Shown: positions 19,442-30,855, numbered from the stretch's first letter. The stretch is DNA of 64,000 bases from Conexibacter arvalis (GCF_014199525.1 NZ_JACHNU010000003.1:1-64000); one strand, 5' to 3'. Numbers and translations: made by a program. The notes: generated by a model from the sequence alone, not told the origin.

Positions 19442-19954
19442 CTACGCGTCGAGCAGCTGCGCGGTACCGCCGGCGGCCTCGATGCGCTCGCGCGCGGCCG
19501 CACTGAAGGCGTTGGCGTGCACCGTCAGCGGCTTGGTGATCTCGCCCTTGGCGAGCACCTTCACCGGGATGCCCTTGCGGGTCGCGAGGCCCTTGGCGCG
19601 CAGCGCCTCGAGCGTGACCTCGGCGCCGGACTCGAAGCGCTCCTCCAGGTCGGCCAGGTTGACCGGCTGGGTGTGCGTCCGGAACGGCTCGAACGGCATC
19701 GACTTCTTCATGTGCGGGCCGCGCAGCTTGCGCATCCGCATGTGGATCGGCATCTGGCCGCCCTCGAAGCGGGCGCGGTCCTTCGCGCCGGAGCGCGAGC
19801 CGTAGCCCTTCTGGCCGCGGCCGGAGGTCTTGCCTGTGCCGGAGCCCTCGCCGCGGCCGACGCGCTTGCGCGGCTTGCGGTGACCCGGAGCGGGTCTCAG
19901 GTTGTGGAGGCCGATGCGCTCCTCGCGCTCCGCCTCTTCCTTCACAGGGCTCAT
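19442..19954 (-). CDS. rplO: 50S ribosomal protein L15
   Basis: This 170-residue L15 has the Gly/Arg-rich N-terminal extension (KRVGRGEGSGTGKTSGRG) that threads the large-subunit core. It is somewhat longer than usual because of a charged start (SPVKEEAEREER). Its ATG directly abuts the rpmD TAA. Confidence 0.97.
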   Translation of the reverse strand: MSPVKEEAEREERIGLHNLRPAPGHRKPRKRVGRGEGSGTGKTSGRGQKGYGSRSGAKDRARFEGGQMPIHMRMRKLRGPHMKKSMPFEPFRTHTQPVNLADLEERFESGAEVTLEALRAKGLATRKGIPVKVLAKGEITKPLTVHANAFSAAARERIEAAGGTAQLLDA

Positions 19955-20134
19955 TTAGGCTTCCTCGACCTTTACGAGATGACGAACTGCGTGGACCATC
20001 CCGCGCATCTGCGGGGAGTCCTGCTGCTCCACCGTCTGGCCGATCTTGCGAAGGCCGATCGAGCGGAGCGTGTCGAGCTGGCGCTGGTTGGCGCCGTTGC
20101 GCGACTTGACCTGGGTGATCTTGAGCGTGCTCAT
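19955..20134 (-). CDS. rpmD: 50S ribosomal protein L30
   Basis: This 59-residue L30 starts MSTLKITQVKSRNGANQRQL and ends with VHAVRHLVKVEEA. It lies between rpsE and rplO, in its conserved place, 5 bp after rpsE. ATG at 20132-20134 and TAA at 19955-19957 bound it exactly. Confidence 0.95.
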   Translation of the reverse strand: MSTLKITQVKSRNGANQRQLDTLRSIGLRKIGQTVEQQDSPQMRGMVHAVRHLVKVEEA

Positions 20135-20139
20135 TGGTG

Positions 20140-20733
<594 letters not shown>

Positions 20734-20772
20734 GTGATCCTAAGGTAGCTGGTGAGACGGGTCGGGCGCCAC

Positions 20773-21126
20773 TCAGAAGGCGAGGCCGCCCTCCCGAGCG
20801 CCCTCCGCGAGTGCCTTCACGCGGCCGTGGTACTGGTAGCCGCCGCGGTCGAACACCGCGGTCTCGACGCCGGCCGCCTTCGCGCGCTCGGCGAGCAGCT
20901 CGCCGACGCGCGTGGCCTGCTCGGTCGCGCGCAGGTCGCGGACGCCTGCTTCGGTCCAGTTGACGGCCGCGATCGTGTGACCGCGATCGTCGTCGATGAG
21001 CTGGGCGCTGATGCCCTTGTTGGAGCGGAACACCGAGATGCGCGGACGCTCTGCCGTGCCGACGACCTTCGCGCGGACGCGACGGCGGCGCTTGAGGCGC
21101 TTCGCGGGCTTGGTGAGAACGGTCAT
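20773..21126 (-). CDS. rplR: 50S ribosomal protein L18
   Basis: This 117-residue L18 binds 5S rRNA. It has [20 protein letters not shown] and the C-terminal [22 protein letters not shown]. Its ATG overlaps the rplF stop as ATGA, coupling their translation. Confidence 0.97.
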   Translation of the reverse strand: MTVLTKPAKRLKRRRRVRAKVVGTAERPRISVFRSNKGISAQLIDDDRGHTIAAVNWTEAGVRDLRATEQATRVGELLAERAKAAGVETAVFDRGGYQYHGRVKALAEGAREGGLAF

Positions 21127-21656
21127 GCGCGCTTGCCAACCTTCCGGGCGACGTACTCGCCCTCGTAGCGGATGCCCTTGCCCTTGTAGGGCTCCGGCTT
21201 CCGCTGCTTGCGGATGTTCGCGGCGACCTCGCCGACGAGCTGCTTCGAGATGCCCCGGACCGTGATCCTGGTCGGCTGCGGGACCTCGAACTCGATGCCG
21301 GCGGGCGCCTTGATCGGAACCGGATGGGAGTAGCCGAGCGCCAGCTCGAGGTCTCTGCCCTTGAGCTGGGCGCGGTAGCCGACGCCCTGGATCTCCAGTC
21401 TCTTCTCGAAGCCGTTGGTGACGCCCTCGACCATGTTCGCGACCAGCGAGCGGGTGAGGCCGTGCAGCGCGCGGTGCTCGCCGCGGTTGGTCGGGCGGGT
21501 GACGACGAGCTCGTCGCCCACCTGCTCGACTCTGATGTCCCGGTGGACGCGCTCGAACAGCTCGCCCTTGGGGCCGTTGACGGTCACGCGCTCCGGCTCG
21601 ATCGCGACGGTGACGCCTGCGGGGACGGTGATGGGCTTGCGGCCGATACGACTCAT
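21123..21656 (-). CDS. rplF: 50S ribosomal protein L6
   Basis: This 177-residue protein starts [15 protein letters not shown] and has two tandem L6 folds; the C-terminal motif [15 protein letters not shown] is diagnostic. L6 sits by the sarcin-ricin loop. I chose ATG 21654-21656 over an upstream in-frame start because the conserved N terminus begins there. Confidence 0.97.
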   Translation of the reverse strand: MSRIGRKPITVPAGVTVAIEPERVTVNGPKGELFERVHRDIRVEQVGDELVVTRPTNRGEHRALHGLTRSLVANMVEGVTNGFEKRLEIQGVGYRAQLKGRDLELALGYSHPVPIKAPAGIEFEVPQPTRITVRGISKQLVGEVAANIRKQRKPEPYKGKGIRYEGEYVARKVGKRA

Positions 21657-21663
21657 GCCAGCC

Positions 21664-22071
21664 TCACCACACCTTCGCCACGACCTCGCCACCGACGCCC
21701 TCGCGGCGCGCCTCGTGACCGGTCATGACGCCCTTGGACGTCGAGATGATCGCCGTGCCGAGGCCACCCTGGATCTTCGGGATCTCGCCGTGGCCGACGT
21801 ACGTGCGCTGGCCGGGGCGGGACACCCGCTGGATGCCCTGGATGACCGGGCGGCGGTTGCCCGTGTACTTCAGCTTGATCTTGATCTGCTCGCCCGGGTG
21901 CTCGGCGCTGGGCGCCTCGAGCTCGTAGCCCTCGATGTAGCCCTGCTCCTTCAGGATGCGGGCCATCTCGCGCTTCAGCTTCGACGACGGGATCAGCACG
22001 GTGTCGTGCGAAGCCCGCGCGCCGTTGCGCACGCGCGTGAGGAAGTCGGCGATGGGGTCTGTCATCGACAT
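21664..22071 (-). CDS. rpsH: 30S ribosomal protein S8
   Basis: This 135-residue S8 starts at either of two ATGs two codons apart ([16 protein letters not shown]). Its C-terminal domain, [18 protein letters not shown], binds 16S helix 21. In E. coli S8 regulates the spc operon, but no such site can be assigned here. Confidence 0.97.
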   Translation of the reverse strand: MSMTDPIADFLTRVRNGARASHDTVLIPSSKLKREMARILKEQGYIEGYELEAPSAEHPGEQIKIKLKYTGNRRPVIQGIQRVSRPGQRTYVGHGEIPKIQGGLGTAIISTSKGVMTGHEARREGVGGEVVAKVW

Positions 22072-22087
22072 GGAATCCAGCCCACCC

Positions 22088-22273
22088 TTACCAGGAGCTC
22101 TTCGTCATGCCGGGGATGTAGCCGTTGTGCGCGAGGTCGCGCAGGCAGATGCGGCACATCCCGAACTTGCGATAGACGGAGCGCGGGCGGCCGCACCGGC
22201 GGCAACGCGTGTACGCGCGGGTTCTGTACTTAGGAGTCCGCTGCTGGCGGACGCGCTGAGAGGTCTTCGCCAT
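22088..22273 (-). CDS. rpsZ: 30S ribosomal protein S14, zinc type (type Z)
   Basis: This 61-residue S14 has the CRRCGR and CRICLR zinc knuckles that define type Z. Short zinc-form S14 in the spc cluster is common in Gram-positives. Preceded by AGGGAG and AGGAAC. Confidence 0.97.
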   Translation of the reverse strand: MAKTSQRVRQQRTPKYRTRAYTRCRRCGRPRSVYRKFGMCRICLRDLAHNGYIPGMTKSSW

Positions 22274-22280
22274 GAAGTTC

Positions 22281-22862
22281 CTAGCTCCCTGTCGTCACGG
22301 CCGCCCCGCCAGGGCGCCCGTCCTTCGCGAACGGCATGCCGAACGAGCTCAGCAGCGCGAAGGCTTCGTCGTCGGTTTCCGCGGTGGTAGTGAACGTGAT
22401 GTCCAGGCCGCGGACCTGATCGACCTTGTCGTAATCGATCTCGGGGAAGATGATCTGCTCGCGGACGCCCATCGAGTAGTTGCCGCGGCCGTCGAACGAT
22501 CTCGGGTTCAGTCCGCGGAAGTCGCGGATGCGCGGGATCGCGACCGACAGCAGGCGGTCGAGGAACTCGTAGGCCCGGTCGTCGCGCAGCGTGACGCTGA
22601 GCCCGACCGGCATCCCCTCGCGCAGCTTGAAGGCTGCGATCGACTTGCGCGCGCGGCGGACGTTCGGCTTCTGGCCGGCGATCGCCGCGAGCTGCTCCTG
22701 GGCCTGCTCGAACTGCTTGGAGTCCTGCTTGGCCTCGCCGACGCCCATGTTGAGGGTGATCTTCGTGATCTTCGGCGCCTGCATCGGCGTCGAGTACCCG
22801 AATCTCTCCATCAGCTGCGGGCGGATCTCGGTGACGTAGCGTTGTTTGAGTCGTGCGGGCAT
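22281..22862 (-). CDS. rplE: 50S ribosomal protein L5
   Basis: This 193-residue L5 contacts 5S rRNA and the P-site tRNA. It has [31 protein letters not shown] and the C-terminal [17 protein letters not shown], all conserved. Confidence 0.97.
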   Translation of the reverse strand: MPARLKQRYVTEIRPQLMERFGYSTPMQAPKITKITLNMGVGEAKQDSKQFEQAQEQLAAIAGQKPNVRRARKSIAAFKLREGMPVGLSVTLRDDRAYEFLDRLLSVAIPRIRDFRGLNPRSFDGRGNYSMGVREQIIFPEIDYDKVDQVRGLDITFTTTAETDDEAFALLSSFGMPFAKDGRPGGAAVTTGS

Positions 22863-22869
22863 AGCGGGC

Positions 22870-23190
22870 TCAGTCGATGCGGGTTCCGGAGCGCCGGGCG
22901 ACGCGGAATCGTCTCCCGTCGTGGATCTCGATGCCGACGCGCGTCGGCTTCCCGTCCTTGGGGTCGAGCAGCATCACGTTCGAGAGGTGGATCGGGCCCT
23001 CTCTCTCGATCACGCCGGCGACCGAGTCGGGACGACCCGGGGTCGGACGCTGATGCCGCTTGACGATGTTGAGGCCCTCGACGTACACGCGCTCCTCGGA
23101 CGGGTCGACGCGCAGCACTCTGCCCGTCTTGCCCTTGTCCTTGCCGCTGACGACGATGACCTGGTCGTCTCTGCGAATCCGGGCGGGCAT
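22870..23190 (-). CDS. rplX: 50S ribosomal protein L24
   Basis: This 106-residue L24 has the KOW motif ([18 protein letters not shown], residues 8-25) and NIVKRHQRP. An assembly initiator of the large subunit. Its ATG overlaps the rplN TGA (ATGA). Confidence 0.97.
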   Translation of the reverse strand: MPARIRRDDQVIVVSGKDKGKTGRVLRVDPSEERVYVEGLNIVKRHQRPTPGRPDSVAGVIEREGPIHLSNVMLLDPKDGKPTRVGIEIHDGRRFRVARRSGTRID

Positions 23191-23558
23191 CAGAGCACCT
23201 CCGGAGCGAGCGAGACGATCTTCATGAAGTTGCGCTCGCGCAGCTCGCGGGCCACCGGCCCGAAGATGCGCGTGCCGCGCGGGTTGTTCTGCGCGTCGAT
23301 GATCACGGCCGCGTTCTCGTCGAAGCCGATGTACGTGCCGTCCTCGCGGCCGTACGGCTTCTTCGTGCGGACGATCACCGCCGTCACGACCTCGCCCTTC
23401 TTGACCGAGCCCTGCGGGCTGGCCTGCTTGACGGTCGCGACGATCGTGTCGCCGACCCCGGCGTAGCGACGTCTGGAACCGCCGCGCACGCGAATGCACA
23501 GGATCTCGCGGGCGCCGGTGTTGTCGGCGACCTTGAGACGGCTCTCGTTCTGGATCAC
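23190..23558 (-). CDS. rplN: 50S ribosomal protein L14
   Basis: This 122-residue L14 reads [19 protein letters not shown] and ends [23 protein letters not shown] start, overlapping the rpsQ stop as GTGA. Confidence 0.97.
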   Translation of the reverse strand: MIQNESRLKVADNTGAREILCIRVRGGSRRRYAGVGDTIVATVKQASPQGSVKKGEVVTAVIVRTKKPYGREDGTYIGFDENAAVIIDAQNNPRGTRIFGPVARELRERNFMKIVSLAPEVL

Positions 23559-24130
23559 TTGGCACGCTCCACAACCTCGACGAGGCGCCAGCGCTTCAGA
23601 CGGGAGAGCGGGCGGGACTCGCGGATGATGACCGTGTCACCGATGTGCGCGTCGTTCTTCTCGTCGTGCGCGTGGAAGGTCGTCGAGCTGCGGACGACCT
23701 TCTCGTAGCGACGGTGACGACGAGCGACGTCGATCTGCACGGTGATGGTCTTGTCGGCCTTGTCGGAGACGACGACGCCCTGCCGCGTCTTCTGACGGCC
23801 CTCGCCGGGCTCGCGCGGCGGCGTCGGCTCGCCTCTCGGGGCGGCCTTCGCAGCCTCACGCGCCTTCGCGCGCAGGTTGCGGCGTCTCGCGGCGTTCTTG
23901 GCGCGCTTGGCGGCGCGCTCGGCCTGGCGCTCCTCGATCGAGCGCTGCGGGCGCGAGCCGGCCTTGGCGGCCTTCTTCGCGCGCGCCTGCTGGCGACGCT
24001 CCTTGGGCGCGAGCTGCGGCACGGGCTCACCCGCCGACGCCTCGGGCGCGGCAGCGGTGTCCTCGGCCGCCTCGGCCTCGGGCGCCGGGGTGGTCTCCTC
24101 GACGTTCTCGTTCTGCTCTTCGTCGGCCAT
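23555..24130 (-). CDS. rpsQ: 30S ribosomal protein S17 with a long charged N-terminal extension
   Basis: The S17 core (from about residue 112: [20 protein letters not shown], then [19 protein letters not shown]) is normal and would be about 80 residues alone. It is preceded by about 110 residues not found in ordinary S17: an acidic Glu/Ala/Pro part (residues 1-40) and a basic Ala/Lys/Arg part (residues 43-100). The whole is 191 residues. No start codon near the core has a better context, and the extension uses the same G/C-ending codons, so it is probably real. Its architecture matches the L22 extension. Function unknown; it would be disordered and could bind rRNA, mRNA or other ribosomes. 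Confidence 0.93.
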   Translation of the reverse strand: MADEEQNENVEETTPAPEAEAAEDTAAAPEASAGEPVPQLAPKERRQQARAKKAAKAGSRPQRSIEERQAERAAKRAKNAARRRNLRAKAREAAKAAPRGEPTPPREPGEGRQKTRQGVVVSDKADKTITVQIDVARRHRRYEKVVRSSTTFHAHDEKNDAHIGDTVIIRESRPLSRLKRWRLVEVVERAK

Positions 24131-24132
24131 TG

Positions 24133-24348
24133 CTAGCCCAGTTCCTTGTTGTCAGCGTCAAGTCCGCGCTCACGGATGACCGTGAGCGTCCGCGCGACCT
24201 CGCGCTTGGCGAGGCGCAGCCGGGCGGTGTTCTCCAGCTCGCCGGTCGCGTGCTGGAAGCGCAGCCCGAACAGCTCGCGCCGGGCCGTCTGCAGGTGCTC
24301 GGCGAGGGCGCTGTCGTCCAGGTCGCGCAGTTCAGTCGCGTTGGTCAT
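24133..24348 (-). CDS. rpmC: 50S ribosomal protein L29
   Basis: This 71-residue helical L29 ([35 protein letters not shown]) sits at the exit of the nascent-chain tunnel. It is one base from the rplP stop. Confidence 0.96.
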   Translation of the reverse strand: MTNATELRDLDDSALAEHLQTARRELFGLRFQHATGELENTARLRLAKREVARTLTVIRERGLDADNKELG

Positions 24349-24349
24349 G

Positions 24350-24763
24350 TCAGCCGTCCTCTCGCATGACGAATCTCGTCTTCACCGGAAGCTTGTGGCC
24401 GGCGAGCCGCATCGCCTCGCGAGCGAGCTCCTCCGACACGCCGGCGAGCTCGAACATCACGCGGCCCGGCTTCACGACGGCGACCCAGCCCTCCGGCGAG
24501 CCCTTGCCGGAGCCCATGCGGGTCTCGGCCGGCTTCTTCGTGTAGGGCTTGTCCGGGTAGACGTTGATCCACACCTTGCCGCCGCGCTTGATCTTGCGCG
24601 TCATGGCGATACGAGCGGCCTCGATCTGGCGGTTGGTCAGCCAGCCCTCCTCGAGGGCCTTGAGGCCGTACTCGCCGAACTGGACCTTGACCTGGCCCCG
24701 CGACAGCCCGCGGCGACGGCCGCGGTGCTGCTTGCGGAACTTCACACGCTTGGGGGAGAGCAT
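24350..24763 (-). CDS. rplP: 50S ribosomal protein L16
   Basis: This 137-residue L16 starts [16 protein letters not shown] and has the conserved [20 protein letters not shown] loop. It helps organise the A-tRNA site. Its ATG overlaps the rpsC stop by one base (TGATG). Confidence 0.97.
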   Translation of the reverse strand: MLSPKRVKFRKQHRGRRRGLSRGQVKVQFGEYGLKALEEGWLTNRQIEAARIAMTRKIKRGGKVWINVYPDKPYTKKPAETRMGSGKGSPEGWVAVVKPGRVMFELAGVSEELAREAMRLAGHKLPVKTRFVMREDG

Positions 24764-25842
24764 CAGCCCTGACCTCCGGTACCGCGATTGCCACCTGCGC
24801 CGCCGCCGGCCGGGCCACGCCCGCCACCGCCGCCGCCACCGGGCCCGCGGCCACCGCCGCCGCCCGGACCGCGACCGCCGCCACCGGGGCCGCGACCGCC
24901 GCCGCCGGGACCGCCCGGACCGCGACCGCCGCCGCCACCGGGCCCGCGGCCACCGCCGCCGCCCGGACCGCGACCGCCGCCGCCGGGACCGCGCCCGCCG
25001 CCGTAGCCGCCCTGGCCACCGCGACCGCCCTGACCGCCCGGCCCGCGCCCGCGACCGCCACGGCCGCGTCCGCGACCGTCGCCGCCACCGGGGCCGCCCT
25101 GGCCGCCCCGACCGCGGCCGCCGCGACCACGGCCGTCGCGCTCACCGCGCCGGCCGCGATCCGGAGCCTGCGGGCCCGGGTCGTCCATCTGCGTCAGATC
25201 GGCGCCGGTGTAGCCCTCCGGCATGATCTCGCCCTTGTTGATCCAGCACTTGACGCCGATGCGACCGAAGGTCGTGCGCGCCTCGTGGAAGCCGTAGTCG
25301 ATGTCCGCGCGCAGCGTGTGCAGCGGGACGCGACCGTCCGAGTAGCCCTCGGTGCGGGCCATCTCGGCGCCGCCGAGGCGGCCGGAGACCTGGACCTTGA
25401 CGCCCTTGGCGCCCGAGCGCATCGCGCTCGTGAGCGCGCGCTTCATCGCGCGGCGGAAGGCGACGCGGTTCTGCAGCTGCTCGGCGATCGACTGCGCGAC
25501 GAGGCGCGCGTCGAGCTCCGGGCGCTTGATCTCGAGGATGTTGACCTTGACCTGCTTGTCGGTGATCCGGTGCAGGTCGCGGCGCAGCGCGTCGACCTCG
25601 GAACCGGACTTGCCGATCACGATGCCCGGACGCGCGGTGTGGATGTTGACCTCCACCTCGTTCGCGTTCTTGCGGATCGTGATGTCGGAGAGCCCGGCGT
25701 GCGAGAGGCGACCCACGATGTGGTTGCGGATCGCGATGTCCTCGACGAGGTAGTCGGAGAACTGCTTCTCGTTGAACCAGTTCGACTTCCAGTCGTGGAT
25801 GTAGCCCACGCGGAGCGACTCGGGATGGACTTTCTGACCCAT
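24763..25842 (-). CDS. rpsC: 30S ribosomal protein S3 with a 130-residue Arg/Gly-rich tail
   Basis: Residues 1-215 are normal S3: KH domain ([20 protein letters not shown]) and C-terminal domain ([20 protein letters not shown], then [13 protein letters not shown]). From about residue 229 to 359 the protein is nearly all Gly, Arg and Pro: [14 protein letters not shown] units first, then repeats of GRGPGGGG. Ordinary bacterial S3 ends about 10-60 residues after the core. S3 forms the mRNA entry channel, so a disordered RNA-binding tail there could touch incoming mRNA. The tail region contains a perfect 57-bp direct repeat. The frame is unbroken, ends in TGA coupled to rplP, and is read in the same frame as the S3 core. 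GGAGTAG precedes the ATG. Confidence 0.95.
   Translation of the reverse strand: MGQKVHPESLRVGYIHDWKSNWFNEKQFSDYLVEDIAIRNHIVGRLSHAGLSDITIRKNANEVEVNIHTARPGIVIGKSGSEVDALRRDLHRITDKQVKVNILEIKRPELDARLVAQSIAEQLQNRVAFRRAMKRALTSAMRSGAKGVKVQVSGRLGGAEMARTEGYSDGRVPLHTLRADIDYGFHEARTTFGRIGVKCWINKGEIMPEGYTGADLTQMDDPGPQAPDRGRRGERDGRGRGGRGRGGQGGPGGGDGRGRGRGGRGRGPGGQGGRGGQGGYGGGRGPGGGGRGPGGGGGRGPGGGGGRGPGGPGGGGRGPGGGGRGPGGGGGRGPGGGGGGGRGPAGGGAGGNRGTGGQG
24826..24981. repeat. Two perfect 57-bp direct repeats in the S3 tail
   Basis: Positions 24826-24882 and 24925-24981 are identical and 99 bp apart, embedded in further CCGCCGCC-type repeats. They encode the GRGPGGGG part of the S3 tail and could let its length vary by slippage or recombination. 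Confidence 0.85.
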
Positions 25843-25847
25843 GGCGT

Positions 25848-26498
25848 CTACTCCTTCGGCGCGAGCAGGATCGTGAGGTGGCTGGTGCGCTTGCGAATCG
25901 GCGTCGCACGGCCCATGGCGCGCGGCCGGAAGCGCTTCAGCGTCGGGCCCTCGTCGGCGTGGACCGCCTTGATGACGAGGTCGTCACCGTCGAGCTCGTG
26001 GTTGTGCTCGGCGTTGGCCACCGCGGACTCGAGCAGCTTGCTCCAGTCCTCCGCGACGGCGCGCGGCGTGAAGGCGAGGATGGCGCGAGCCTCCTCGACG
26101 GACTTGCCACGGATGTGATCGCAGACGAGACGGGCCTTGCGCGCCGAGGAGCGCACGTACTTGGCCTGCGCGCGAACCACGGGGCGATCGCCGTCGGCCG
26201 GCTTGGCAGCCTTGGCGGGAGCGGCTCTCTCGGCGGCTCTGCGCGCTGCTCTTCTCGGCTTCTCGTCAGCGGCCTCGGCGTCGGCTCTCGCCGCCGCTCT
26301 TCTGGCTGCTCTTCTGCGTCTCGGCGCTGCTCTAGCCTCGGCCTCGGTGGGCTCGTCAGCCGCAGCGACGGGCTCCTCCGCCGGCGTCTCCGCCTGCGTG
26401 GGCTCCGTCTCCCCGGACTCAGGGGCCCCCGTGTCGGTGGCCTCGGTCTCCGGCGTGTTCGCCTCGGACGTCTCTGTTCTCTCGTTCTCGTCTGCCAT
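25848..26498 (-). CDS. rplV: 50S ribosomal protein L22 with a long charged N-terminal extension
   Basis: The L22 core begins near residue 107 ([19 protein letters not shown]) and includes the tunnel beta-hairpin and the end [16 protein letters not shown]. Ahead of it are about 105 extra residues: an acidic stretch rich in Glu/Thr/Ala/Pro (1-55) and a basic Ala/Arg stretch (58-98: [32 protein letters not shown]). It begins MADE, like S17. The basic stretch is dense in AGA codons. In the ribosome the L22 N terminus is near the tunnel exit side, so the extension could reach nascent chains or membrane factors; this is inference. Confidence 0.94.
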   Translation of the reverse strand: MADENERTETSEANTPETEATDTGAPESGETEPTQAETPAEEPVAAADEPTEAEARAAPRRRRAARRAAARADAEAADEKPRRAARRAAERAAPAKAAKPADGDRPVVRAQAKYVRSSARKARLVCDHIRGKSVEEARAILAFTPRAVAEDWSKLLESAVANAEHNHELDGDDLVIKAVHADEGPTLKRFRPRAMGRATPIRKRTSHLTILLAPKE

Positions 26499-26506
26499 GG
26501 AAATCT

Positions 26507-26779
26507 CTAGCGGCGCTTGCCGGTCTGGGTGTGGCCGCGGTAGAGGCGCGTCGGCGCGAACTCGCCGAGCTTGTGCCCCACCATCGACTCGCTGACGAAG
26601 ACCGGGACGTGTCTGCGGCCGTCATGCACCGCGATCGTGTGGCCGACCATCTCCGGGAAGATCGTCGAGGTCCGCGACCAGGTCTTGATCATCTGCTTCG
26701 TGTTGGCCTCGTTCATTCTCTCGATGCGCGCCATCAGGCGCTCCTCGACGAACGGACCCTTCTTGCTCGAGCGGCTCAT
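26507..26779 (-). CDS. rpsS: 30S ribosomal protein S19
   Basis: This 90-residue S19 starts [19 protein letters not shown], with [20 protein letters not shown] and [13 protein letters not shown] chose ATG 26777-26779 at the conserved N terminus and not the far upstream in-frame start. Confidence 0.97.
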   Translation of the reverse strand: MSRSSKKGPFVEERLMARIERMNEANTKQMIKTWSRTSTIFPEMVGHTIAVHDGRRHVPVFVSESMVGHKLGEFAPTRLYRGHTQTGKRR

Positions 26780-26793
26780 CTGGTCGTCACCCT

Positions 26794-27633
26794 CTAGCGC
26801 TTCTTGCCACGGCGGCGGCCGCGGACGATGTAGCGGTCGGACTGCTTGCCTCTCTTGCGCGTGCGGTAGCCGAGCGTCGGCACGCCCCACGGCGTCACGG
26901 GATGACGGCCGGGGGTCGTCGAGCCCTCGCCACCGCCGTGCGGATGGTCGACCGGGTTCATCGCCGTGCCGCGCGTCTGCGGGCGCACGCCCATGTGACG
27001 CTTGCGGCCGGCCTTGCCGACCTTGACGTTCTGGTGGTCGGCGTTGCCGATCACGCCGATCGTCGCGCGGCACTCGGCGCGGACCATCCGCATCTCGCCG
27101 GACGGCAGGCGCAGCGTCGCCATCTCGCCGTCCTTGGCCAGCAGCTGCACGGAGTTGCCGGCCGAACGGGCGATCTGGCCGCCGCGGCCGGGCGTCAGCT
27201 CGACGTTGTGGATGACCGTACCGGCGGGGATCCGCTCCAGCGGCAGGCAGTTGCCGATGCGGATCTCCGCCTCGGGACCGCTCACCACGGTGGCGCCGAC
27301 GGCCAGTCTCGCGGGCGCGAGGATGTAGCGCTTCTCGCCGTCCATGTAGTGGAGCAGCGCGATGTACGCCGACCGGTTCGGGTCGTACTCGATGTGCGCG
27401 ACCTTCGCCGGCACGCCGTCCTTCAGGCGCTTGAAGTCGATCCGGCGGTAGAGGCGCTTGGCGCCGCCGCCGCGATGACGCGAGGTCTTGCGGCCGTACG
27501 AGTTGCGGCCGCCCGACTTCGTCAGGCCCTCGACCAGCGACTTCTCCGGCTTGCTGCGCGTGATCTCCGCGAAGTCCGGATACGTGACGAAACGACGACC
27601 CGGGGAGGTCGGCTTCGGCTTGCGAATCGACAT
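26794..27633 (-). CDS. rplB: 50S ribosomal protein L2
   Basis: This 279-residue L2 is needed for subunit joining and peptidyl transfer. It has the conserved histidine loop [10 protein letters not shown] near residue 225, and [13 protein letters not shown]. Its ATG overlaps the rplW TAA by one base (TAATG). Confidence 0.98.
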   Translation of the reverse strand: MSIRKPKPTSPGRRFVTYPDFAEITRSKPEKSLVEGLTKSGGRNSYGRKTSRHRGGGAKRLYRRIDFKRLKDGVPAKVAHIEYDPNRSAYIALLHYMDGEKRYILAPARLAVGATVVSGPEAEIRIGNCLPLERIPAGTVIHNVELTPGRGGQIARSAGNSVQLLAKDGEMATLRLPSGEMRMVRAECRATIGVIGNADHQNVKVGKAGRKRHMGVRPQTRGTAMNPVDHPHGGGEGSTTPGRHPVTPWGVPTLGYRTRKRGKQSDRYIVRGRRRGKKR

Positions 27634-27929
27634 TACTCGCTCCCCTCCAGACCCTGGAAGATCGGGATCGTGTCTCCCTCGCCGACCTGCACGATGGCCT
27701 TCTTCCACGTGCGGGTGCGCCCGGAGGTGTACCCGCGCCGCTTCGGCTTGCTTCTGACGGCGACCGTGCGCACCTCGCGCACTCTCACGTCGAACAGCTC
27801 CTCGACGGCCTGGCGGATCTGCGTCTTGTGCGCGTCCGGATGGACGCGGAAGGTGTACTTGCCGATCTCGGCGAGCACGAAGCTCTTCTCCGAGACGACG
27901 GGACGGATGATGACCTGGCTCGCGTCCAT
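27633..27929 (-). CDS. rplW: 50S ribosomal protein L23
   Basis: This 98-residue L23 forms the docking site for trigger factor and SRP at the tunnel exit ([38 protein letters not shown]). Confidence 0.97.
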   Translation of the reverse strand: MDASQVIIRPVVSEKSFVLAEIGKYTFRVHPDAHKTQIRQAVEELFDVRVREVRTVAVRSKPKRRGYTSGRTRTWKKAIVQVGEGDTIPIFQGLEGSE

Positions 27930-27931
27930 GA

Positions 27932-28564
27932 CTACGCCGCCTCCTCCTGCGCGGCGCCCGTGGCGCGCGCGGTGATCTGGGCCAGCGCGGTCTCCGAGAT
28001 CAGCAGCGACGCGGCGCCGATCACGTCGGCGACGCCGGCGTCCTCGACCGGCAGCACGAGCACGCGGTCGAGGTTGCGGAACGACAGCCCCGCGTTCGCC
28101 TCATCGGCGTCGAGCAGCACCAGCGTCGGGTTCGGCTGACCCCAGTCGGACAGCAGCTTGGCCGCCGTCTTCGTCGACGGAGCGTCGAAGCTCGTCGCGT
28201 CGAAGACCGCCAACGAGCCGCGGTCGGCCTGGACCGACAGCGCGCTGCGCAGCGCGGCGCGGCGGGCCTTGCGGTTGACCTTGAACGTGTAGTGGCGCGG
28301 CGACGGGCCGAAGACCGTGCCGCCGCCCTTCCAGATCGGCGAGCGGGACGAGCCGGCGCGCGCGCGGCCGGTGCCCTTCTGGCGCCACGGCTTGGCGCCG
28401 CCGCCGCGGACGTCGCCGCGCGTCTTCGTCGCGGACGTGCCCTGTCGGAGCGCGTTCAGCTCCGAGCGGACCGTCTCGTGGACGAGCGGGCCGTTGAACT
28501 TCGCGGTGAAGGCCAGTTCGTCGAGGACGACCTCACCGCCGCCGAGCTTGGGAGCGCTAGGCAT
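27932..28564 (-). CDS. rplD: 50S ribosomal protein L4
   Basis: This 210-residue L4 has the tunnel loop [20 protein letters not shown] followed by [11 protein letters not shown]. Its ATG lies 8 bp inside the end of rplC. In E. coli L4 regulates the S10 operon; no equivalent site is evident upstream of rpsJ. Confidence 0.97.
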   Translation of the reverse strand: MPSAPKLGGGEVVLDELAFTAKFNGPLVHETVRSELNALRQGTSATKTRGDVRGGGAKPWRQKGTGRARAGSSRSPIWKGGGTVFGPSPRHYTFKVNRKARRAALRSALSVQADRGSLAVFDATSFDAPSTKTAAKLLSDWGQPNPTLVLLDADEANAGLSFRNLDRVLVLPVEDAGVADVIGAASLLISETALAQITARATGAAQEEAA

Positions 28565-29174
28565 CGGTGCGCACCTCCACCGTGCTGCCCTTCGGACCCG
28601 GAACCGAGCCGCGGACGAGCATCAGATTGTCCTTGCTGATGATCTCGACGATCTCGAGACCCTTCTGGGTGACGCGCTTGTTGCCCATCTGGCCCGGGCC
28701 GCGGATGCCCTTCATCACGCGAGCGGGCCAGGCGGACGCGCCGATCGATCCCGGGGCGCGCACGTTGTGCGAGCCGTGGGACGCCGGGCCGCGTCTGAAG
28801 TTGTGCCGCTTGATCGTGCCGGCGAAGCCCTTGCCCTTCGACGTGCCGGCGATCTTCACGGTGTCGCCCGCCTCGAAGGCGTCGACGGTGACGGTCTCGC
28901 CGACCTGCAGCTCGCCGGCCTCGTCACGGAACTCGACGAGGTGACGGTGCGCGGAGGCGTCCGCCTTCTTGAGGTGGCCGAGCTCGGCCTTGGTGAGGCT
29001 CTTCTCACGGCAGGCGCCGAACGCGAGCTGCACGGCCTCGTAGCCGTCGCGCTCGAGCGTGCGGATCGCCGTCACGGGGCAGGGCCCGGCCTCCAGGACG
29101 GTGACGCGCTCGACGCGCCCGTCCTCGAGGAAGCGCTGGGTCATGCCGAGCTTCTTCGCGAGGATCGCAGCCAT
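28557..29174 (-). CDS. rplC: 50S ribosomal protein L3
   Basis: This 205-residue L3 starts MAAILAKKLGMTQRFLEDGR and has the finger region GKGFAGTIKRHNFRRGPASHG approaching the peptidyl-transferase centre. It overlaps rplD by 8 bp. Confidence 0.97.
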   Translation of the reverse strand: MAAILAKKLGMTQRFLEDGRVERVTVLEAGPCPVTAIRTLERDGYEAVQLAFGACREKSLTKAELGHLKKADASAHRHLVEFRDEAGELQVGETVTVDAFEAGDTVKIAGTSKGKGFAGTIKRHNFRRGPASHGSHNVRAPGSIGASAWPARVMKGIRGPGQMGNKRVTQKGLEIVEIISKDNLMLVRGSVPGPKGSTVEVRTDA

Positions 29175-29175
29175 C

Positions 29176-29502
29176 TCAGCTCGCCAGCCTGATCTCGATG
29201 TCGACGCCCGCGGGCAGGTGGTCGAGGCGCTGGAGCGAGTCGACCGTCTTGGGCGTCGGCTGATGGATGTCGATCAGCCGCTTGTGCGTGCGGATCTCGA
29301 AGTGCTCCCGCGAGTCCTTGTCCTTGAAGGGGGACCGGATCACGCAGTAGACGTTCTTCTCCGTCGGCAGCGGCACGGGCCCGGACACGGTCGCGCCGGT
29401 ACGAGTCGCCGTCTCGACGATCTCCTTCGCCGCCGTCTCGATCGCGGAGTGATCGTATGACTTGAGGCGAATGCGGATCTTGTTCTGGGCCAGAGTTGCC
29501 AC
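29176..29502 (-). CDS. rpsJ: 30S ribosomal protein S10
   Basis: This 108-residue S10 ([34 protein letters not shown]) is also NusE in antitermination with NusB and NusG. I chose GTG 29500-29502 because the family N terminus starts there; in-frame upstream residues are not conserved. First gene of the S10 cluster, 168 bp after tuf. Confidence 0.96.
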   Translation of the reverse strand: MATLAQNKIRIRLKSYDHSAIETAAKEIVETATRTGATVSGPVPLPTEKNVYCVIRSPFKDKDSREHFEIRTHKRLIDIHQPTPKTVDSLQRLDHLPAGVDIEIRLAS

Positions 29503-29568
29503 TGTTGCCTTTGGTTCGTTCCGTCCGGTACTTGCTGTCTTCTTACGATTGGTCTTTTGCGCGCTGAA

Positions 29569-29598
29569 GGCGAGTCCCTGGGCCTTCCGGGACCCGCC
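29569..29598 (-). promoter_or_regulatory. Stem-loop in the rpsJ leader
   Basis: Arms GGCGAGTCCC (29569-29578) and GGGACCCGCC (29589-29598) pair with one mismatch around a 10-nt loop, 67 bp before rpsJ. An A-rich leader follows (CAAAAGACCAATCG). It could be a leader structure; I do not recognise a known family. Confidence 0.45.
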
Positions 29599-29632
29599 CG
29601 CGTTGGTCGTATCTCTCGACTTCAGCACACGT

Positions 29633-29656
29633 GCGGCGGGACCGGAGCCCCGCCGC
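29633..29656 (-). terminator. Hairpin 15 bp after tuf
   Basis: Perfect 8-bp arms GCGGCGGG (29633-29640) and CCCGCCGC (29649-29656), 8-nt loop. No T-tract. Likely separates tuf from the S10 cluster at least partly. Confidence 0.5.
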
Positions 29657-29670
29657 GGTGCAGCTTGGTG

Positions 29671-30855
<1,185 letters not shown>

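Noticed and set aside
24788-25006. 72-residue plus-strand ORF of Pro/Gly repeats
   Set aside because: Antisense image of the Gly/Arg tail of S3; no start context and no domain.
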